Below are positions 23,804 through 31,408 of a stretch of DNA of 64,000 bases, one piece after another. A program made the translations under genes and the position numbers. Each line of letters opens with the position of its first letter. Position 1 is the first letter of the stretch. The stretch is from Thalassolituus alkanivorans (GTDB taxonomy: Bacteria; Pseudomonadota; Gammaproteobacteria; Pseudomonadales; Oceanobacteraceae). The stretch lies in the NCBI RefSeq assembly GCF_020447205.1, contig NZ_JAJAEL010000012.1, forward strand, positions 1 through 64,000, given 5' to 3'. Under the pieces are notes generated by a model. The model worked only from the letters and a program-made list of their open reading frames with translations, had not been told where the DNA came from and made no database searches.

Positions 23804-25111
23804 ATGAAAAAACTGGGATTAAACACGCTGTCAAAAGCGACCAAAGTTCTGGCGATGACCACTCTGGCTGCTGGTATCAGTCTTGCCAATGCCGCCGATA
23901 CCATTAAGGTCGGTGTGCTGCATTCATTGTCCGGCACCATGGCGATTTCTGAAACCACGCTGAAAGATACCGTGCTGATGATGGTGGAAGAGCAGAATAA
24001 AAAAGGCGGTCTGCTGGGCAAGCAACTGGAAGCTGTGGTGGTCGATCCTGCCTCTAACTGGCCTTTATTTGCGGAAAAAACCCGTGAGCTGCTGGAGAAA
24101 GATAAGGTCGATGTGATTTTCGGCTGCTGGACTTCGGTTTCCCGTAAGTCTGTTTTACCTGTTGTAGAAGAGCTGAACGGTCTGCTGTTTTATCCGGTGC
24201 AGTATGAAGGTGAAGAGTCTTCAAAAAATGTTTTCTATACCGGTGCGGCTCCTAACCAGCAGGCTATTCCGGCCGTTGATTATCTGATGAATGACGTTGG
24301 CGTTAAGCGCTGGGTTCTGGCCGGTACCGACTACGTTTATCCACGTACCACCAATAAAATTCTGGAAAGCTATCTGAAGTCGAAAGGCGTTGCTGCTAAA
24401 GACATCATGATTAACTACACACCGTTCGGTCATTCTGACTGGCAGACCATTGTCTCTGACATTAAAAAATTCGGCAGCGCCGGTGTTAAAACCGCAGTGG
24501 TTTCCACCATTAATGGTGATGCCAACGTTCCTTTCTATAAAGAACTGGCGAACCAGGGTGTAAGCGCGGAAGACATTCCGGTGGTTGCCTTCTCGGTAGG
24601 TGAAGAAGAACTGTCTGGTTTCGATACCAAGCCTCTGGTTGGTCACCTGGCCGCCTGGAACTACTTTATGAGCGCTGATGGTAAAGAGAACGATGCCTTT
24701 ATCAAACAATGGCACAGCTTCACCAAAGACGATAAACGCGTAACCAACGATCCGATGGAAGCAACCTATATCGGTTTCAATATGTGGACCAAAGCGGTGG
24801 AAAAAGCCGGTACTGCTGACGTCAGTAAAGTACAGGATGCCATGATCGGTATTTCTGTTCCTAACCTGACCGGTGGCATGGCGGTGATGAATAAAAACCA
24901 CCATCTGTCCAAGCCGGTACTGATTGGCGAAATTCAGGAAGATGGCCAGTTCGATATCGTCTGGCAGACTGAAGGTGTGGTACCGGGTGATGCCTGGACT
25001 GACTACCTGCCTGAAAGCAAAAACCTGATCTCTGACTGGACTGCACCAATCAACTGCGGCAACTACAACACAGCAACCAAAACCTGTGGTGGCGCCGTAG
25101 CGGCCGAGTAA
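23804..25111 (+). CDS. urtA: Urea ABC transporter, substrate-binding protein
   Basis: Periplasmic urea-binding protein of a branched-chain-amino-acid-type ABC importer. The 435-residue precursor has a signal peptide ending near SLANA-ADT (about residue 30). The family-typical start of the mature chain is IKVGVLHSLSGTMAISE, followed by VDPASNWPLFAEKTREL, FGCWTSVSRKSVLPVVE and GLLFYPVQYEGEE; these distinguish UrtA from amide-binding AmiC/FmdD relatives only moderately. AAGGAC lies 9 nt before the start. It heads the urtABCDE operon under a sigma-54-type promoter with NtrC-like sites. A stable hairpin follows it, expected to give more binding protein than permease. Confidence 0.93.
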   Translation: MKKLGLNTLSKATKVLAMTTLAAGISLANAADTIKVGVLHSLSGTMAISETTLKDTVLMMVEEQNKKGGLLGKQLEAVVVDPASNWPLFAEKTRELLEKDKVDVIFGCWTSVSRKSVLPVVEELNGLLFYPVQYEGEESSKNVFYTGAAPNQQAIPAVDYLMNDVGVKRWVLAGTDYVYPRTTNKILESYLKSKGVAAKDIMINYTPFGHSDWQTIVSDIKKFGSAGVKTAVVSTINGDANVPFYKELANQGVSAEDIPVVAFSVGEEELSGFDTKPLVGHLAAWNYFMSADGKENDAFIKQWHSFTKDDKRVTNDPMEATYIGFNMWTKAVEKAGTADVSKVQDAMIGISVPNLTGGMAVMNKNHHLSKPVLIGEIQEDGQFDIVWQTEGVVPGDAWTDYLPESKNLISDWTAPINCGNYNTATKTCGGAVAAE

Positions 25112-25121
25112 GCCCGACCCG

Positions 25122-25165
25122 CTGCACGTTTGCCGGCGTTAATATAACGCTGCGCAGGCGTGCAG
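25122..25165 (+). terminator. Imperfect hairpin between urtA and urtB
   Basis: CTGCACG (25122-25128) pairs with CGTGCAG (25159-25165), and the inner GCGTT/AACGC arms extend the stem. No T tract follows. Such a structure after a binding-protein gene usually protects the upstream message or reduces read-through. Confidence 0.55.
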
Positions 25166-25188
25166 TTCCTTTCCAACAGGATGTTCCC

Positions 25189-26826
25189 ATGTTCACATTA
25201 TTCAGACGTGTTTTTTTCGCCGTCTTATTACTTTCTGCCAGCCATAATCTACTGGCAAACAATGCTGATACTCAGCCTTCTCTGGCAGAACTCAGTCAGC
25301 AATTAATCAGTGCAAACTATAAAGAAAAAGCGGCGCTGGCCGAGCAGATTGCACTGGCTGAAGATGATCAGGCCATTGTTATTTTGCAGGCATTACTCGA
25401 CAGCCGCCTGTATTACGTTAAAAGCAACGGGCAATTGTTACTGGTCGACAGTTCCGGTGAGCCGGACAGTGCGCAGGACGCCTTTACCCTGCAAGCCGTC
25501 ACCGGGCTGGGTAAGCGCGATATTAAAAAAATTGGTGTTAATAATTCATTGCGGGTTGCATTACGCAGCCTGATTTCCCGCGCACAGATTTCATCGAAGC
25601 ATAAATCACAGCGCATGGCGGCTGCACAGAATCTGCTGAAAAGCAGTGATGATATCGACCGGGCCTTTATTGATCAGGCACTGCAGCGGGAAGCTGACAA
25701 TTCTGTGGCTGAGGTTCTGCACCTGGTACGCGCGTTGATGCAACTGAAAGCCGATCAGACTGAAGAGCGGATTGAGGGGCTTACCGCATTGGATGGTGCA
25801 CTGTATCCGGAAGTACGTGCCGGACTGAGTGAATTTATCCGCAGTTTCAGTGATGAAGAAAAACTGTCACGTAAAAATGAATACCAGCTGGCGCAAACCA
25901 CGCTGACCGATATCGAAAAACTGGTCAGCATTAATGGCTATATCGAGAATCTGTATTTTGGTCTGGCGTTGGGCGCGGTCTTGCTGCTGGCGGCTATTGG
26001 TCTGGCCATCACGTTCGGCGTGATGGGCGTTATTAATATGGCCCACGGCGAAATGATTATGCTCGGTGCCTATACCACCTATGTGGTGCAGTTGCTGATG
26101 CCGGAGCATATCGGTTTATCGCTGGTCGTGGCCGTGCCTGCAGCATTTCTGGTCAGTGGTTTAGTTGGCGTGCTGATTGAACGCAGCGTGATCCGCCATT
26201 TATATGGCCGTCCGCTGGAAACCTTATTGGCGACCTTTGGTATCAGTCTGATTCTGCAGCAGGCTGTGCGCTCGATTTTCAGTCCGTTAAACCGTGAAGT
26301 GGCCACGCCAGACTGGATGGCCGGTACCTTTATGATTAACCCGGCGCTGGAGCTGACCTGGAACCGGTTGTACATCATTATTTTCAGCCTGATGGTGCTG
26401 GCTGTATTGGCACTGGTATTAAAGCGCACCTTGTTTGGTCTGCAGATGCGCGCGGTCACCATGAACCGGCCAATGGCCAGTTCCATGGGGATTAAAACCG
26501 GCTGGGTTGATGCGCTGACTTTTGGTCTGGGATCCGGCATTGCCGGGATTGCCGGCGTGGCCTTATCGCAGCTGACCAACGTCGGCCCGAATCTGGGGCA
26601 GGCGTATATTATCGATTCCTTTATGGTTGTGGTCTTCGGTGGTGTTGGCAATTTATGGGGCACGCTGGTCGGCGCTATGACGCTGGGTGTGGCCAATAAA
26701 ATCTTCGAACCATTAGCCGGTGCTGTTCTGGCAAAAATTATGGTGCTGGTATTTATCATTCTGTTTATCCAGAAACGGCCACGCGGATTATTCGCGCTCA
26801 AAGGCCGTGCTGTGGATAACGGTTAA
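25189..26826 (+). CDS. urtB: Urea ABC transporter, permease UrtB with long periplasmic N-terminal part
   Basis: One of two LivH/LivM-like inner-membrane permeases for urea. The 545-residue chain has a signal-like segment at residues 1-24 and then about 220 hydrophilic residues that look helical and repeat-like (VIVLQALLDSRLYYVKSNGQ, later SLISRAQISSKHKSQRMAA). The permease domain begins near 255 with several membrane segments, GVMGVINMAHGEMIMLGAY and a conserved GGVGNLWGTLVGA near the end. The extension is known in many proteobacterial UrtB proteins but has no assigned role. It begins 77 nt after urtA and is followed by urtC after 11 nt. Confidence 0.92.
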   Translation: MFTLFRRVFFAVLLLSASHNLLANNADTQPSLAELSQQLISANYKEKAALAEQIALAEDDQAIVILQALLDSRLYYVKSNGQLLLVDSSGEPDSAQDAFTLQAVTGLGKRDIKKIGVNNSLRVALRSLISRAQISSKHKSQRMAAAQNLLKSSDDIDRAFIDQALQREADNSVAEVLHLVRALMQLKADQTEERIEGLTALDGALYPEVRAGLSEFIRSFSDEEKLSRKNEYQLAQTTLTDIEKLVSINGYIENLYFGLALGAVLLLAAIGLAITFGVMGVINMAHGEMIMLGAYTTYVVQLLMPEHIGLSLVVAVPAAFLVSGLVGVLIERSVIRHLYGRPLETLLATFGISLILQQAVRSIFSPLNREVATPDWMAGTFMINPALELTWNRLYIIIFSLMVLAVLALVLKRTLFGLQMRAVTMNRPMASSMGIKTGWVDALTFGLGSGIAGIAGVALSQLTNVGPNLGQAYIIDSFMVVVFGGVGNLWGTLVGAMTLGVANKIFEPLAGAVLAKIMVLVFIILFIQKRPRGLFALKGRAVDNG

Positions 26827-26837
26827 GGGGCAGGGAT

Positions 26838-28052
26838 ATGACACAGACAAAACAATTCGGCCCTTTAACCCGTTTGCTGATGAACGATGCCGCAGGACGA
26901 AAATTACTGCTGATACTGGTGCTGATGGCGGTGTTTATTCCGCTCAGTAATCTGTTATTACCGGAAGGATCATTCTTCCACGTATCGACTTACACCATGA
27001 CATTGCTGGGCAAATACCTGTGTTATGCCCTGCTGGCGATTGCGGTGGATTTAATCTGGGGCTACTGCGGTATTTTAAGTCTGGGCCATGGTGCATTTTT
27101 TGCGCTGGGTGGTTATGCGATGGGCATGTATCTGATGCGTCAGATTGGCGACCGCGGTGTGTACGGTAATCCGGAACTGCCTGACTTTATGGTGTTCCTT
27201 AACTGGACGGAGCTGCCATGGTACTGGCTTGGTTTTGATCAGTTCTGGTTTGCCATGCTGATGGTGCTGCTGGCGCCGGGCATTCTTGCTTTTGTATTCG
27301 GCGCGCTGGCATTCCGTTCGCGGGTAACCGGGGTGTATCTGTCGATTATTACCCAGGCGCTGACTTATGCCTTGTTACTGGCCTTTTTCCGCAACGATAT
27401 GGGCTTTGGTGGCAATAATGGGTTAACCGACTTTAAAGATATTCTCGGTTACAGCCTGCAGTCGGATAATACCCGTGCAGTGCTCTTTGTGGCCTCGGTG
27501 CTGGCTTTAATACTGGGTTATTTAATCAGCCGCTTTATTGTCACCTCAAAACTCGGAAGGGTGCTGGTGGCTATCCGTGATTCGGAATCCCGTGCTCGCT
27601 TCCTCGGTTACCGGGTTGAGCATTACAAGCTGTTTGTCTTTGTGGTGTCGTCGATGCTGGCCGGTGTGGCCGGAGCCTTATACGTACCTCAGGTCGGCAT
27701 TATTAATCCGGGTGAATTTGCGCCGATTAATTCCATTGAAATTATTATCTGGGTGGCGGTGGGTGGCCGCGGCACGCTGTTTGGTGCGGTGATTGGTGCC
27801 ATGCTGGTGAATTATGCCAAGACCTATTTCACAGGTGCCTTTGCTGAACTCTGGCTGTTTATGCTGGGTGGCTTGTTTGTGCTGACCACACTGTATCTGC
27901 CGAAAGGTGTGGTGGGCTTATGGGCACAGCTGAAAGAAAAATATCAGGCAGAAGCTGAAGACAATCCGCCGGCGTTGAATACTGAAACGCAAAGCAAGGC
28001 TGCACCTGAGCAGCAGGATAAACTGAACTTTGTGCAGGGAGAAAAAGTATGA
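26838..28052 (+). CDS. urtC: Urea ABC transporter, permease UrtC
   Basis: LivM-like inner-membrane permease of 404 residues, partner of UrtB. About ten hydrophobic segments are visible. Family stretches include WGYCGILSLGHGAFFALGGYAMGMYLM, GFGGNNGLTDF, RVTGVYLSIITQALTYALLLAFFRND and VAVGGRGTLFGAVIGAMLVNYAKT. The C-terminal 40 residues are hydrophilic, low complexity and cytoplasmic. The start has GCAGGGA upstream. The stop overlaps the urtD start by four bases (ATGA), indicating translational coupling to the ATPase. Confidence 0.94.
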   Translation: MTQTKQFGPLTRLLMNDAAGRKLLLILVLMAVFIPLSNLLLPEGSFFHVSTYTMTLLGKYLCYALLAIAVDLIWGYCGILSLGHGAFFALGGYAMGMYLMRQIGDRGVYGNPELPDFMVFLNWTELPWYWLGFDQFWFAMLMVLLAPGILAFVFGALAFRSRVTGVYLSIITQALTYALLLAFFRNDMGFGGNNGLTDFKDILGYSLQSDNTRAVLFVASVLALILGYLISRFIVTSKLGRVLVAIRDSESRARFLGYRVEHYKLFVFVVSSMLAGVAGALYVPQVGIINPGEFAPINSIEIIIWVAVGGRGTLFGAVIGAMLVNYAKTYFTGAFAELWLFMLGGLFVLTTLYLPKGVVGLWAQLKEKYQAEAEDNPPALNTETQSKAAPEQQDKLNFVQGEKV

Positions 28053-28828
28053 GCCTGCAAACGCCAAAGCATATTGATAACCCGGCGGTGCTGTATATGG
28101 ATGGTGTCAGCGTCAGCTTCGATGGTTTTAAAGCGCTGAATTCGTTATCCATGGTCATCGCTCCGGGTGAAATGCGCGCCATTATCGGCCCGAACGGCGC
28201 CGGTAAAACCACCATGATGGATGTTATTACCGGTAAAACCCGCCCGGATACCGGCACCATTATCTTTACCGATAATGCCAACAGTCAGCACGACCTGACC
28301 CGCTTTGATGAAGCGGATGTCGCCAACCTCGGCGTCGGCCGTAAATTTCAGAAGCCCAGCGTGATCGAAAGCCTGACGGTATTTGAGAATCTGGAAATGT
28401 CGCTGAAAGGCGGACGCAGTATCTGGCAGGCGTTGCTGCATAAGCTGACCGCCGAAAAAGCACAGAAACTGGATGAGATTCTGGACATGATCGATCTGGC
28501 GGATAAACGCGATGAACTGGCCGGTAATTTATCCCATGGTCAGAAGCAGTGGCTGGAAATCGGCATGCTGCTCGGACAGGAGCCACAGCTGTTGCTGATT
28601 GATGAACCGGCTGCCGGTATGACCGATGAAGAAACCATGAAAACCGCCGAACTGTTTAAGCGCCTGGCGCAGAAACATTCATTAATGGTGGTAGAACACG
28701 ATATGGATTTTATCGAAGCACTCGACTGCAAGGTCACTGTGCTGCACGAAGGTCATGTGCTGGCGGAAGGTTCGCTGGCAACGGTGAAAGCCAATCCACA
28801 GGTGATCGAAGTCTATCTGGGACGCTGA
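28049..28828 (+). CDS. urtD: Urea ABC transporter, ATPase UrtD
   Basis: LivG-like ATP-binding subunit of 259 residues driving urea import. Walker A is IIGPNGAGKTT, followed by NLGVGRKFQKPSVIESLTVFEN. The ABC signature is LSHGQKQWLEIG, somewhat diverged from LSGGQ as is usual in UrtD. Walker B is LLLIDEPAAGM, and the switch His is in VVEHDMDFIEAL. It overlaps urtC by four bases and precedes urtE by 21 nt. Confidence 0.95.
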   Translation: MSLQTPKHIDNPAVLYMDGVSVSFDGFKALNSLSMVIAPGEMRAIIGPNGAGKTTMMDVITGKTRPDTGTIIFTDNANSQHDLTRFDEADVANLGVGRKFQKPSVIESLTVFENLEMSLKGGRSIWQALLHKLTAEKAQKLDEILDMIDLADKRDELAGNLSHGQKQWLEIGMLLGQEPQLLLIDEPAAGMTDEETMKTAELFKRLAQKHSLMVVEHDMDFIEALDCKVTVLHEGHVLAEGSLATVKANPQVIEVYLGR

Positions 28829-28849
28829 TCCGGTACGGAGGATGATGGG

Positions 28850-29548
28850 ATGTTAAATGTAAACCAACTGGATGTTTCTTATGGTGCGAGTCAGGCGCTG
28901 TATAACGTCTGCATGAGTGCCTCTGTCGGTAAGGTCACCTGTGTGCTGGGGCGCAACGGTGTGGGTAAAACCACGTTAATGAAAGCGCTGTCGGGCCACC
29001 TGAGTGCCGGTAAAGGGGATATTCAGTGGCAGGGAAAATCGCTGAACGGCATCGCTCCTTTTGATCGTGCACGTCAGGGCATTGCCTATGTACCGCAGGG
29101 CCGGGATATTTTTTCTCAGCTGACGGTGGAAGAAAATCTGCAGACGGCATTTTCAGCGCTGCCGAAAAGTCAGCGCCGTATCGACCCGGAAATCTATTCG
29201 CTGTTTCCGGTGCTGCAGCAAATGCTGAAACGCCGTGGCGGTGATTTATCCGGCGGACAGCAGCAACAACTGGCGATTGCCCGGGCGTTATTGCTGAAAC
29301 CCAAACTGCTGATTCTGGATGAACCGACCGAAGGGATTCAGCCCTCCATTATTAAAGACATCGGCAGTGTGATTAAGCTGCTGCGTGATCGCGGCGAAAT
29401 GGCCATTGTGCTGGTTGAGCAGTATCTTGATTTTGCCGCCGAACTGGCGGATGAATTTATTATTCTGGAGCGGGGGCGGGTGGTGGCATCCGGCGCTGGC
29501 AGCGAGTTAGCCAGCTCGCAGCAGGCGAAAGAGCTGCTGGCGATTTAG
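28850..29548 (+). CDS. urtE: Urea ABC transporter, ATPase UrtE
   Basis: LivF-like ATP-binding subunit of 232 residues, pairing with UrtD. Walker A is LGRNGVGKTTLMKAL, the signature is LSGGQQQQLAIARALL, Walker B is LLILDEPTEGIQPSI and the switch His is replaced by Gln (LVEQYLDFAAEL), as is common in LivF/UrtE. A GGAGGATGATGGG stretch provides the ribosome binding site. It is the last gene of urtABCDE and is followed by a strong bidirectional terminator shared with ubiK. Confidence 0.95.
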   Translation: MLNVNQLDVSYGASQALYNVCMSASVGKVTCVLGRNGVGKTTLMKALSGHLSAGKGDIQWQGKSLNGIAPFDRARQGIAYVPQGRDIFSQLTVEENLQTAFSALPKSQRRIDPEIYSLFPVLQQMLKRRGGDLSGGQQQQLAIARALLLKPKLLILDEPTEGIQPSIIKDIGSVIKLLRDRGEMAIVLVEQYLDFAAELADEFIILERGRVVASGAGSELASSQQAKELLAI

Positions 29549-29571
29549 CGCGGATGCAGATGCACTAATAG

Positions 29572-29600
29572 AAAAAGCCGGAGCATGCTCCGGCTTTTTT
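29572..29600. terminator. Bidirectional terminator, urtE / ubiK
   Basis: AGCCGGAGCATGCTCCGGCT forms a long, nearly loopless stem with five A on the left and six T on the right, so it terminates both convergent transcripts. Confidence 0.92.
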
Positions 29601-29611
29601 ATGCGCTGCTA

Positions 29612-29860
29612 TTACTGCGTCTGATTCTGCTGCTGTTCCAGCTGGCTGAGTTTGCTTTCCAGCTCCGCCAGTTTCGCCTGGGTGCGGCGCAGCGCTTCCG
29701 CCTGTACTTCAAATTCTTCACGGCTGATCAGATTGGCGCTGCTCAGCAGGCTCTGTAACTGGCTTTGCAGCATTAAGCGTACATCGGCTGACAGACCGGC
29801 CAGTGGGCTTTGTTGCAACAGTTGTTCGACACGGTTACGGATTTGTTCGCTGTTCATCAT
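29612..29860 (-). CDS. ubiK: Ubiquinone biosynthesis accessory factor UbiK
   Basis: An 82-residue protein of the BMFP/DUF526 family, which helps organise the aerobic ubiquinone biosynthesis complex and binds lipid. The N-terminal half is an amphipathic helix (IRNRVEQLLQQSPLAG, then LMLQSQLQSLLSSANLISREEFEVQ). The C-terminal half is a coiled coil with heptads (LRRTQAKLAELESKLSQLEQQQ). Length and layout match E. coli UbiK (YqiC). It is read toward urtE, and its 5' side opens into the 393-nt regulatory region of the porin gene. Confidence 0.9.
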   Translation of the reverse strand: MMNSEQIRNRVEQLLQQSPLAGLSADVRLMLQSQLQSLLSSANLISREEFEVQAEALRRTQAKLAELESKLSQLEQQQNQTQ

Positions 29861-30000
29861 AGGGCTTCCTTATATACCGGCGGGAGTTTACCACGCCAGG
29901 CAATATGGCCCCAGTACCGGGCGTGACCTGCGATGCCGCCATGCTTTTGCTTTATGTCAATCCGGGCCTTTGCCCCGTTTTATTTCCCCCGACCTGCTCG

Positions 30001-30017
30001 TGCATCAATTTAGTGCC
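30001..30017 (+). promoter_or_regulatory. NtrC site 1 upstream of the porin gene
   Basis: TGCATCAATTTAGTGCC matches the NtrC consensus at 12 of 17 positions, with both arms recognisable (TGCA and GTGC). Confidence 0.5.
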
Positions 30018-30033
30018 TATGCTGATTTGCAGG

Positions 30034-30050
30034 TGCACCAAAAGGGGCTG
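30034..30050 (+). promoter_or_regulatory. NtrC site 2 upstream of the porin gene
   Basis: TGCACCAAAAGGGGCTG has the first ten consensus positions unbroken and 12 of 17 overall. It starts 33 nt after site 1. Confidence 0.55.
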
Positions 30051-30063
30051 AAAAACAGCCCGA

Positions 30064-30080
30064 TGCACCGCCGTTGAACT
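30064..30080 (+). promoter_or_regulatory. NtrC half-site 3 upstream of the porin gene
   Basis: TGCACCGCCGTTGAACT has a perfect left arm but a weak right arm (9 of 17). It starts 30 nt after site 2, keeping the three-turn phasing. Confidence 0.35.
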
Positions 30081-30144
30081 GCTATGAGGGCTTTTTAGCG
30101 GATGGTTGTTGCTAACTCCCTGAAAAACCGCATTTTTTAAAAGT

Positions 30145-30160
30145 TGGCACAGCCGCTGCT
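30145..30160 (+). promoter_or_regulatory. Sigma-54 promoter of the porin-glnK-amtB region
   Basis: TGGCACAGCCGCTGCT has a good -24 half, GG-N10-GC spacing and an acceptable -12 half (CTGCT). It lies 65 nt after the last NtrC-like site, and the start is expected near 30171. No other clear promoter appears before glnK, so it may also feed glnK-amtB. Confidence 0.7.
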
Positions 30161-30253
30161 ATAGGACATGTACAAGGTAAGTACAGAAAGAAAACGGTGC
30201 GCTCACCGGTTTACTTAATAAAAGCTTTGAATAACTGATGAAGGAAAAGAACC

Positions 30254-30946
30254 ATGAAAAAACTGTCTCAAGCAATCGCTCTGGCTGGTGTGATGACTGC
30301 AGGTCTGGCCGCTGTTTCTACTGCGCAGGCTGAAGTTGAAGTTTCTGCATCGGCAACTGTTGCCAGCATGTATTTGTGGCGTGGTAAGGATCTGGGGAAT
30401 GGCGCTGCTGCTGTTTCTGGTGATCTGACAGTTAGTGCTTCCGGCGCTTATGCAGGCGTATGGACTTCAAGCGGTGATACCTCTTGGGGTAATGAATACG
30501 ATCTGTACCTGGGCTATGGCGCTGAAATGGGTGACTTCAGTTATGACGTAAGCCTGTTGAACTACGTATATCCAAAGGGTGATGGTGCAGCTGGTAATCC
30601 GGATGATCGTGGCAATACCTTTGACTATGCCGATGCAATTATCTCTTTGGGTTATGCCGGTGCTTCTTTCACTTACTACAAGCCTATTGGTGCTGAGAGT
30701 GACGATAACTCCAGCTACTTCACCCTGGGTTATGGCTTGGATGCCTACTCTTTCACGCTGGGTAAAGCCGATGATGGCGATGACAGCGATTACACCCACC
30801 TGGATGTAGGTTATGCCTATAACGATAACCTGGCGTTCACTCTGTCCAAAGTAATCGACCAGAGTGCTGATCTGGACAAAGGCGAAGCCGGTGTTGATGA
30901 GGACCTGAAAGTGGTTGTTTCTTACAGCCTGCCTATCTCCATGTAA
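30254..30946 (+). CDS. TorF family putative porin
   Basis: Outer-membrane beta-barrel of 230 residues belonging to the family of small porins called TorF (conserved hypothetical family often beside glnK/amtB). The signal peptide ends at AQA-EVE (about residue 26). The mature chain begins with ASATVASMYLWRGKDLGNG, a typical family start. It alternates aromatic and small residues in predicted strands (AGVWTSSGDTSWGNEYDLYLGYGAEMGDFSYDVSLLNYVYP) and ends VVVSYSLPISM, with a terminal hydrophobic residue but not Phe. Placement between a sigma-54/NtrC promoter and glnK suggests uptake of a nitrogen source across the outer membrane during nitrogen limitation. The transported solute is unknown. Confidence 0.85.
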   Translation: MKKLSQAIALAGVMTAGLAAVSTAQAEVEVSASATVASMYLWRGKDLGNGAAAVSGDLTVSASGAYAGVWTSSGDTSWGNEYDLYLGYGAEMGDFSYDVSLLNYVYPKGDGAAGNPDDRGNTFDYADAIISLGYAGASFTYYKPIGAESDDNSSYFTLGYGLDAYSFTLGKADDGDDSDYTHLDVGYAYNDNLAFTLSKVIDQSADLDKGEAGVDEDLKVVVSYSLPISM

Positions 30947-30955
30947 AAAGCATAC

Positions 30956-30983
30956 AATGGCCCGTGCCCCCGCATGGGCCATT
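30956..30983 (+). terminator. Hairpin between porin gene and glnK
   Basis: AATGGCCC (30956-30963) pairs with GGGCCATT (30976-30983) around a 12-nt loop. AATAAAAC rather than a T tract follows, so partial termination or message stabilisation is more likely than a full stop before glnK. Confidence 0.5.
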
Positions 30984-31003
30984 AATAAAACCTAAACTCG
31001 TAG

Positions 31004-31363
<360 letters not shown>

Positions 31364-31408
31364 TCCTTCCTCATTAAATGAATCAGAGCCTTATGCGGGG
31401 GGCTTAGA

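Larger units (their letters stand above)
29861..30253. promoter_or_regulatory. 393-nt regulatory region, ubiK / TorF-type porin
   Basis: This gap holds the ubiK promoter at its left end. On its right side it holds three NtrC-like 17-mers and a sigma-54 element for the porin gene, listed separately. The part from 29881 to 29995 is C-rich and shows no feature I can name. AAGGAAAAG lies just before the porin ATG. Confidence 0.6.
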
